Source: Shewanella violacea DSS12 (lineage in GTDB: Bacteria; Pseudomonadota; Gammaproteobacteria; Enterobacterales; Shewanellaceae). From it: DNA of 64,000 bases. The stretch covers positions 2,710,824-2,774,823 of the forward strand of contig NC_014012.1 of assembly GCF_000091325.1 (NCBI RefSeq), read 5' to 3'. Below are positions 58,284 to 64,000 of this stretch, one piece after another. Positions within the stretch are counted from its first letter, which is position 1, and every line of letters starts with the position of its first letter. The position numbers and the translations under genes are program-made. A model generated the notes under the pieces. It saw nothing but the letters and a program-made list of their open reading frames with translations. It searched no databases and had not been told where the DNA came from.

Positions 58284-58667
58284 TTATCTAACTTCCAAAT
58301 ATTCAACTAAACAACTCGCAAATGCCTCTTTCTCACCATTTGTATTTATCCAACCTGCACTGATACTCTCATTGAGTACTACTCTTCCATCATTGAAAAT
58401 ATCAGCACTTACTAAGAGATAGTTAAAACTTCCTGTATATGTCTCAACACGATAACCAGACGAACGTACTGTTTGGCGTACTTCATAATTTGTGGTTCCC
58501 CAATGTGCCTTGTTAAAACCATCAGTTAAACAATCAATGAAATGTGGAATTTTATCATTGGGGACATTGCCAGAAGAGACAACAATGAAATCGGCCTTGT
58601 CGGTTCTGGTAGGGGCTGCACACGCTGTTAGCATGAGAGAGAGTATAATAATTAATGCTGGTTTCAC
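58284..58667 (-). CDS. Hypothetical lipoprotein
   Basis: 127 codons, GTG start with AAGGA about eight bases before it. A lipoprotein signal is clear (LIIILSLMLTACAAP, Cys16). The rest is a small domain with two further Cys (HFIDCLTDGF and FASCLVEYLEV) that may form a disulfide, and a middle of beta strands (YEVRQTVRSSGYRVETYTG). I do not recognise a family. It is flanked by dispersed repeats on both sides, and the motif TCTGACCCCATTA abuts its 3' end. Probably an accessory gene. Confidence 0.7.
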   Translation of the reverse strand: MKPALIIILSLMLTACAAPTRTDKADFIVVSSGNVPNDKIPHFIDCLTDGFNKAHWGTTNYEVRQTVRSSGYRVETYTGSFNYLLVSADIFNDGRVVLNESISAGWINTNGEKEAFASCLVEYLEVR

Positions 58668-59065
58668 TAAAACACATCCTTATGATTTTCCACAAATAAT
58701 AAATGGAGAAAAATTGAGCCACCCATTGCTAATCAATTATAACCAAGACATCCAAGATTATTCTCTGTTAGATGACCTGTACCTATTAGAATCAGATTGC
58801 CTGATAAATTCATTGCTGTATGAATTCCCCCTCCTCCTACGCCAAACTATACTCAAATATTCTGTAATAAGTACAATTTCGACTGTTTCCTTGAAAGTCT
58901 GACATCAAAATATCCAAACTGCCGTTTGATTATTCTTGAATATAATACTTTTTAAATAGGTTACTTTAGGTCTTAATTAAGCGCTATCAAATAACTAAGA
59001 CATCCATTGTTAAATCTAACTGTTTGGGTGTGCCTACTAGAATCTGATTGCCAAATAAGTTCATC
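58668..59065. other. Repeat-bearing gap
   Basis: Contains two relatives of a roughly 100-bp dispersed element (ends at CTGATTGCC): one at about 58715-58812 and a shortened one at about 58990-59065. No supported gene. Confidence 0.6.
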
Positions 59066-59275
59066 TCAGCGTGATTTAAGACCTGACTGCTGTTTGTTGA
59101 TCACCATTTTGAGCTTGTTATAAGCCTGCGCCAGAGTCTCTGGCTTCAACTGAGCCAGCAGCTTACCTGATATCACTAAGCTCAAACCTAAGCTCAAATA
59201 CACAGACCAATGGTCATCTTCAAACAGGCTCGACACAGCTAAGGCGACGATGGGCGTGATCAACATCAGATAATA
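59066..59275 (-). pseudogene. Truncated duplicate of the EamA transporter 3' end
   Basis: The 66-codon frame matches the C-terminus of the complete EamA gene at 61626-62564 almost residue for residue (LITPIVALAVSSLFED, then SLGLSLVISG and LAQLKPETLAQAYNKLK). Homology stops sharply at about 59275, where the sequence changes to the CCTGTCCTATCTTTT motif. It encodes about one and a half membrane segments, so it is a relic of a partial duplication. Confidence 0.92.
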
Positions 59276-59418
59276 AAGATTTGCCTGTCCTATCTTTTTT
59301 CAAACCAATTTATTGGATTAAGGGCATACAAGGATAGGAAGTTGAAGCTGTTGAAACACCATTGGCGAGCAGCTATTTCGTCACTGAAAACATTAGTTAG
59401 GGAACCACAAGCATGCTA

Positions 59419-59874
59419 TTAAATTCGTGGGGATCCCTCTTGCTCTGACCCCTTTATTGCTATTCTTTTAATCTCACATTTTGAAATTACATTAACCACT
59501 TCAAAAATAAGGAGTAAGTAAGCGATTGATAATATATTTTTTACAACATCTTCTTCAATGTCAAATGCATAAGCTAAGGCTTCAAATAAACGGACATCTG
59601 AATGGATGCACCATAGAAACATCGAACTATAAATAGAAAACACAAGTGAAATTTCAACAAAAATAGTTACACATCGTTTTTTATAAAACCTCCGAAGAAT
59701 AAACACATACACTGGCGTATAAACAAGAGTGAACATTGAAAACACCTTAGTACTAAGGTCATCAAAAAGTAGATATTCAGAAATTTCTTTGGAAATAATT
59801 AACACTATCATAGCTGGTACCCAATAAAAAAATGTACCTATGAAATGTTCTCGCTCTTTAACTAATGGGGACAT
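59419..59874 (-). CDS. Hypothetical multi-pass membrane protein
   Basis: About 151 codons from the ATG at 59874, which has GGAGG eleven bases before; 20 more codons are open upstream without such a site. Four hydrophobic segments: FYWVPAMIVLIISK, FSMFTLVYTPVYVFIL, VEISLVFSIYSSMFLW and NILSIAYLLLIFEVVNVI. No family recognised. The gene is AT-rich and lies among repeats. Its last codons (KGSEQEGSPRI) are read from a GGGGTCAGAG repeat motif, so the present C-terminus may be altered. Probably a horizontally acquired orphan. Confidence 0.65.
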   Translation of the reverse strand: MSPLVKEREHFIGTFFYWVPAMIVLIISKEISEYLLFDDLSTKVFSMFTLVYTPVYVFILRRFYKKRCVTIFVEISLVFSIYSSMFLWCIHSDVRLFEALAYAFDIEEDVVKNILSIAYLLLIFEVVNVISKCEIKRIAIKGSEQEGSPRI

Positions 59875-59930
59875 TACAACCAGTACCTCCAGTTGAACAG
59901 GAAATAAATTCTGCTTTTCTTGTATTGCTA

Positions 59931-60771
59931 ACAACTAAGACACCCATTGTTAAATCTAACTGCTTGGGTGTTTTGGGAAAAGGCATTCGTTGCAAAGCGT
60001 GAAAAAATAGAGGGAAGATTGATATGAATCAATTGCTTGAGCAGCTCTTTCTGCTTTTCTGCTTTTCTGCAAAGAGTGAGTGAGTGCTGCTAGCTTGTTT
60101 TCATCCCTGAATGGCTAGTTTCAACCTCTTACTTAAGAAGTTGAGTCTCGCCTGCGTTTCCCTAACTGCACACACAATAACCTACTTTTGTTGGGGGTTT
60201 CAATATACAGACAGTTATTTTATTGGAAAATATAGTTTTTAGCGGACTGGAATAAAACAAAGGATCGGAGAATAAAGCTAAATCCTCTTGTGATTCAACT
60301 AGTCTAGATACGGCTTCGAGCTTCGATTTCAGGGTGAGGTGTCATGAAATGAAACTCTTCGAACGAGAGGCTGGGATGCTGAACAAATAACTAAAAACAA
60401 ATAACTAAGACACCCATTGTTAATTTAACTGATAAAACAAAACATTATGGGTGGCACCGTTATTTTTCCAACTTAATTTAGAACATCAATTGGCTAGAGC
60501 ACTCGCTCTTACTCAAAAAGCATATTGAAAACGGAACAAAGCGATTCACCACGGAGAACACTGAGGACCACGAAGCAAGGCAATAACTAAAGTCTTTGCA
60601 ACTCTCTATCTTACCTCCGTGTTCTTCGTGGAAGCCTAGCGCTCCGTGGTGATGCTACGCTTGGTTTGAAAATAAATAACTAAGATAAATAACCAAAAAT
60701 AACTAAGACACCCATGGTTAAATCTTTTTTATCTTTACTAATCGTCATCGAACGTCATCGACTCATAATAT
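59931..60771. other. Gap made of dispersed repeats
   Basis: Holds three AACTAAGACACCCATTG elements (about 59931, 60400 and 60699), one CACGGAG inverted-repeat unit, and a stretch at 60000-60400 without recognised content. Confidence 0.6.
60544..60652. repeat. Sixth CACGGAG inverted-repeat element
   Basis: Same structure and length as the five near 57.4-58.2 kb: TCACCACGGAG at one end, CTCCGTGGTGA at the other, same central block. Confidence 0.92.
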
Positions 60772-61464
60772 TCACGATTTGAATAACTGAAGGAACTTAC
60801 TCCATAAACCACCCCTTGTGTGATTCTTCCCTCGTTCATCCAATATCATGTGACCAGTGTATCCAATCGCCCTGTCAATCGAGACGTTCTGTTGCTGGGA
60901 GAAATTGGTTAGATACCAGATAATCTCCGATTTTTGCTGTCGTGGACTACCAAAGTGAATAATGTGATTGTATACAAGGCTGGCATGATAGCTGTGTATA
61001 TGCTGCTCATCGGTTAATACGGCAAAATGCTCGATTTGATGACTAAGGGCCGTCTGTCTATCGAAATAGCCATTAGGTGTTTCGATTTCTTCCCAGTGCA
61101 TACCTGTGATGTCCAATATTTCACTGTTCAAGTCGTCAGCATCGAGTTGAATCCATGCATGAAAGTCCTGATGTGGGTCACTTTGTTGGAGCATTGCATT
61201 TTTAATGTGCATTTTTTGCTCCTTTGTTGGCTCAATTCCAACGGGTTGCATGACTCCAATCACGACCTTAGGGTTTCTCCCTAACTCCAATTTTCTAACT
61301 TGTTCAATGATGGCTAAATGCGCTGGGAGGCAGTTAGCTCTCAGTGTTGCATGACTAGTACAACCCGTTTGCCAAAACCTTGATCCATTTAGTCTGAGGT
61401 AGTCATTGCTAATGGTTTTCACCGCAAGATCTTTTAACTTGGTGGCTTGTTTAGCGGATATCAT
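60772..61464 (-). CDS. Hypothetical protein with a possible Cys-His-Asp triad
   Basis: 230 codons with AAGG seven bases before the ATG. No family is recognised by name. Three residues are spaced as in papain- or transglutaminase-like folds: Cys45 in RANCLPAHLAI at a helix start, His102 in DFHAWIQLD on a strand and Asp118 in EILDITGMHW. The N-terminal part is helical, the middle carries VVIGVMQPVG. I infer a cysteine-hydrolase-like fold; acyl transfer or peptidase activity are both possible. It lies alone in the repeat-rich accessory stretch. Confidence 0.7.
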   Translation of the reverse strand: MISAKQATKLKDLAVKTISNDYLRLNGSRFWQTGCTSHATLRANCLPAHLAIIEQVRKLELGRNPKVVIGVMQPVGIEPTKEQKMHIKNAMLQQSDPHQDFHAWIQLDADDLNSEILDITGMHWEEIETPNGYFDRQTALSHQIEHFAVLTDEQHIHSYHASLVYNHIIHFGSPRQQKSEIIWYLTNFSQQQNVSIDRAIGYTGHMILDERGKNHTRGGLWSKFLQLFKS

Positions 61465-61524
61465 AGGTTACCTTTTCTCATCTTTTTAATAATCAAGTAG
61501 ATCTTAAATCGCCACTAACAAAAG

Positions 61525-61622
61525 AACTAAGACACCCATTGTTAAATCTTATAACCTAAATATCCACATTATTTTCTTTGAGATAGCCTCTACCTACTTA
61601 AACCTGATTGCCTGATAAGGCA
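61525..61622. repeat. Full-length ~100-bp dispersed element
   Basis: Starts GAACTAAGACACCCATTGTT and ends ACCTGATTGCCTGATAA, directly before the EamA stop. Related copies lie at about 58715-58812 and 58990-59065; the first half alone recurs at 59931, 60400 and 60699. Confidence 0.82.
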
Positions 61623-61625
61623 ATA

Positions 61626-62564
61626 TCAGCGAGATTTAAGGCCTGACTCCTGTTTGTTGAACGCCGTTTTTAGCTTGTTATAAGCCTGCGCCAGAGTCTC
61701 AGGCTTCAACTGAGCCAGCAGGTTACCTGAAATCACTAAGCTCAGGCCTAAGCTCGAATACACAGACCAGTGGTAATCTTCAAATAGGCTCGACACGGCT
61801 AAGGCGACGATAGGCGTAATTAACATCAGATAAGACGCCTGATTTGCGCCGAGTCTGTCTACCAAGTGCAAATAAACCGTAAAACCAATTACCGATGCAG
61901 GCACTGCCAAGTACGCCAGACCGGTAAGATATTCCAGCCTCATATCAATATCTAAACTAATGCCTTTGAACATGATGATGACAAGTAACGCGATACATCC
62001 ATACACCATGGCATAACTGGTAGCCGTATAAGCCTGTATTTGATTGCGATTATTTTGAATGCTGATCATATTGCCCATAGAGAAACACCAGGTGCCCATT
62101 AATGCGAACATTAAGCCGTACAAGACCTCAATGGACCAATTAGCCGCTAAAACATCATGACCAAACAAGAGACATATGCCCGTCAAACCGACTATAACGC
62201 CTAACCAGAAGTTGCCCTTAGTCTCTATGCCATAAATCCATTTACCATGAATAGCATTGAAAATAGGTGCGGTGGCCATAACCACTGCGGTCAAACCACT
62301 GGCGATATAGTGGGTGGACTGATAAAACGCTAGAAAATTTGCGCAGAAGAGACAAACACCCTGGAGGGCGAAAAAAACATGATGACGAGCCGATGTGGCT
62401 TGTAACTTTTTAAATATTACGCCTATGATTAGCATCAAACTGGCCGCAATTGCAAAACGATATAGGATAGATACCTCTGTAGGCACTACTCCCTGCTGAG
62501 ATTTTATGGCTATCCAGGAGAAGCCCCACACAAATATCATCAGCACATATAATAACGCCGTCAT
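61626..62564 (-). CDS. EamA-family drug/metabolite transporter
   Basis: 312 codons from the ATG at 62564 with AAGGAA six bases before; the open frame extends ten codons further. Ten membrane helices in two EamA halves, with the starting LMIFVWGFSWIAIKSQQG typical of the family and AVPASVIGFTVYLHLVDRLGANQASYL in the second half. Exporter of metabolites or amino acids is the usual role; the substrate is unknown. It is divergent from an AraC regulator 188 bases away, which probably controls it. Its 3' end is duplicated at 59066-59275. Confidence 0.92.
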   Translation of the reverse strand: MTALLYVLMIFVWGFSWIAIKSQQGVVPTEVSILYRFAIAASLMLIIGVIFKKLQATSARHHVFFALQGVCLFCANFLAFYQSTHYIASGLTAVVMATAPIFNAIHGKWIYGIETKGNFWLGVIVGLTGICLLFGHDVLAANWSIEVLYGLMFALMGTWCFSMGNMISIQNNRNQIQAYTATSYAMVYGCIALLVIIMFKGISLDIDMRLEYLTGLAYLAVPASVIGFTVYLHLVDRLGANQASYLMLITPIVALAVSSLFEDYHWSVYSSLGLSLVISGNLLAQLKPETLAQAYNKLKTAFNKQESGLKSR

Positions 62565-62752
62565 AATTATTCCTTGTTCGACTAGAGGCTTCATTATCAG
62601 GCAAGTGATGTCTGTTATCTGTCACTATGTTGGCGAAACTATCACGATATTGCGGTTTATTACTGGTTAAATTTGAGTTCAAACACACCTAAGGTGTTTA
62701 ATGATAAATACAGTTTATTTTGAATAGCGACATTTTATAGCTGAGAGCCTAA

Positions 62753-63616
62753 ATGCATAAACCTGAATACATGAATAAGCACATTAGCTTCGAGGCATCC
62801 TCTAAGCTCTGCTTTCGTCGGCAGAAGATAACTGAGCAGCTAAGCTGGGCCCATTATCAGAATGCGCAAGAGCGCTTATTCTACGTCAACGATAACCAGC
62901 ACACTCTTAGCATGTATCTGTCTGGCGGCTATGAAACCCACAGAACCGACGTTCGTTCTGACTTCGGCGCGCCGGGGAGTTTTTGTCTCATGCCCGAGGG
63001 CAGTGAGAGTCGCTGGCAACTCGGCACGCCACAGCAATTTATGCATCTGTATTTTGATGACAGTCATTTGAAGCAGTTAGCCATTAGGGTATTTGACATG
63101 GACCCACGCATGATCTCCCTGCCTGAGCTCACTTTTTTCCGCCATCCCGGCCTTGAAGCCTTGTTTCGTTATCAAATGGCCGACACTAACTGGTCCACAG
63201 ACAATCACCTTGCCATGGCGCAAGTCACAGATACCATCTTGATATCTATGCTTCAATCTAGTGGATTGACCAAAAAGATTAACACCGTCAAGGGAGGACT
63301 GTCCCCCAAAATGGCGAACCGAGTCAGAGACTATATGCAGGCTAACTTTCATCGACAGATTTTTTTGCAGGAGTTGGCAGAGCTGGCACAACTGAGTGAA
63401 TATCACTTCTGCCGCATGTTTAAACAGAGCTTTGCCCGCACGCCTCAGGAGTACCTGATCTATGTGCGGATTGAGCAGGCTAAGCATCTTATGAAGACTT
63501 CCGAATTGACTTTAGCTCAAATATCACTCCATTGTGGTTTCTCTAATCAGAGCCATATGGGACGTAACTTTAAGAAGTTAGCCGGTATCACTCCCAAGGT
63601 ATTCCAGGGGGCGTAA
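62753..63616 (+). CDS. AraC-family transcriptional regulator
   Basis: 287 codons. The C-terminal AraC domain (about residues 185-285) has two helix-turn-helix motifs: FLQELAELAQLSEYHFCRMFKQSFARTPQEYL and LTLAQISLHCGFSNQSHMGRNFKKLAGITPK (each shown in part). The N-terminal 170 residues form a cupin-like sensing part (GAPGSFCLMPEGSE). It is transcribed away from the EamA transporter, the usual layout for a regulator and its target. The inducer is unknown. Confidence 0.92.
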   Translation: MHKPEYMNKHISFEASSKLCFRRQKITEQLSWAHYQNAQERLFYVNDNQHTLSMYLSGGYETHRTDVRSDFGAPGSFCLMPEGSESRWQLGTPQQFMHLYFDDSHLKQLAIRVFDMDPRMISLPELTFFRHPGLEALFRYQMADTNWSTDNHLAMAQVTDTILISMLQSSGLTKKINTVKGGLSPKMANRVRDYMQANFHRQIFLQELAELAQLSEYHFCRMFKQSFARTPQEYLIYVRIEQAKHLMKTSELTLAQISLHCGFSNQSHMGRNFKKLAGITPKVFQGA

Positions 63617-63635
63617 CACACGTCTGCAAGTCTCA

Positions 63636-63747
63636 GGCTCTTAGCTAATGGCTCTTGGTTAATGGCTCTTGGTTAATGGCTCTTGGTTAATGCCTCTTAT
63701 CTAAGGACTCTTATCTAAGGACTCTTATTTAAGAACTCTTATCTAAG
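63636..63747. repeat. 14-bp tandem satellite, eight units
   Basis: Units begin every 14 bases from 63636 to 63734. The first four read GGCTCTTGGTTAAT with small changes, the last four GACTCTTATCTAAG. It lies between the AraC gene and ddl. Confidence 0.93.
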
Positions 63748-63909
63748 GCTTAGGGTTATGCCTATACCTATGTCACTCGCCTATAAAATATAGACTCAGC
63801 ATAGATAATAGCCACTTAGTGCCTAAGTTTGACTTAGGTGGTTGCAATAAATAACCATAACGTCATAGTAAGCCTGCAATCGATAAAACTGTCAGGATAT
63901 GGAGAGATA

Positions 63910-64000
63910 ATGAGCCAAACAAATCTACTGTTAATATGTGGTGGCGGTGGGGATGAACACGCAATCTCACTGATGTCAGCCAAGTTTTTTGAGACTTCAC
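63910..64000 (+). CDS. ddl: D-alanine--D-alanine ligase, 3' end cut by window edge
   Basis: Only the first 30 codons are in the window. The start ATG at 63910 has GGAGA before it, and the sequence [21 protein letters not shown] is the conserved N-terminal ATP-grasp-ligase start of Ddl in Shewanella and relatives. Ddl joins two D-Ala for the peptidoglycan stem peptide. The rest of the gene and its active-site residues lie beyond the window, so integrity cannot be judged. Confidence 0.85.
   Translation, partial: MSQTNLLLICGGGGDEHAISLMSAKFFETS

Noticed and set aside
58492..58902. 136-codon plus-strand frame opposite the lipoprotein gene
   Set aside because: The opposing frame has a lipobox and a good ribosome-binding site; this one has neither and runs into repeats.

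Overview
The window looks like chromosomal DNA of a marine gammaproteobacterium, most probably Shewanella. The call rests on gene content and order (a complete thiCDEFSGH cluster with a ThiD-ThiE fusion, yafS/rnhA/dnaQ beside gloB-mltD, recC-recB-recD, a TIGR03503-type protein, a CatD/SprA-related protein, FadE, RmuC, and a Ddl start reading [11 protein letters not shown]) and on moderate GC. No 16S gene or other species marker is present. Most of the window is ordinary core genome; no CRISPR array, complete IS element or prophage is visible.

Layout. 1-2.6 kb: the end of a LysR regulator, a CatD-like putative metalloprotease and a small flagellar-rod-like protein. 2.8-9.65 kb: a thiamine operon on the minus strand led by a TPP riboswitch, in transcription order thiC, thiDE, thiF, thiS, thiG, thiH. 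9.8-24 kb: single genes (orphan membrane protein, hemolysin-III homologue, DTW-domain tRNA modifier, deformylase, POT transporter, a frameshifted alkyltransferase-like gene, DUF3108 protein, YafJ-type amidotransferase, fadE, Na+/H+ antiporter), then two tRNA-Asp genes trailed by four exact-period 169-bp repeats. 24-34 kb: TIGR03503, dnaQ, rnhA, LysR, yafS, gloB, mltD, a BsuPI-like lipoprotein, asmA. 34-43.5 kb: a small orphan, a chemoreceptor, msrQ/msrP with a tandemly duplicated 5' end, rmuC, slt and an EAL protein. 43.5-47.5 kb: MoxR ATPase, DUF58 and transglutaminase operon. 47.8-57.3 kb: recC, recB and recD with overlapping ends. 57.3-62 kb: an accessory stretch with six copies of an inverted-repeat element, other dispersed repeats, orphan genes and a truncated duplicate of an EamA transporter. 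The window ends with a divergent EamA/AraC pair, a 14-bp satellite and the first codons of ddl.

The genes form several functional groups: thiamine synthesis under TPP control; RecBCD recombination/repair plus RmuC; two lytic transglycosylases and Ddl for the cell wall; MsrPQ for periplasmic methionine-sulfoxide repair.

The most distinctive signal is the number of short tandem duplications anchored on functional sequence: 169 bp behind tRNA-Asp, 75 bp at the 3' end of the DTW gene, 126 bp at the 5' end of msrP, a 15-bp coding repeat in recD, and two 14-bp intergenic satellites. The tRNA-Asp array resembles in design the E. coli tyrT/rtT repeats and is the best candidate here for an undescribed element.
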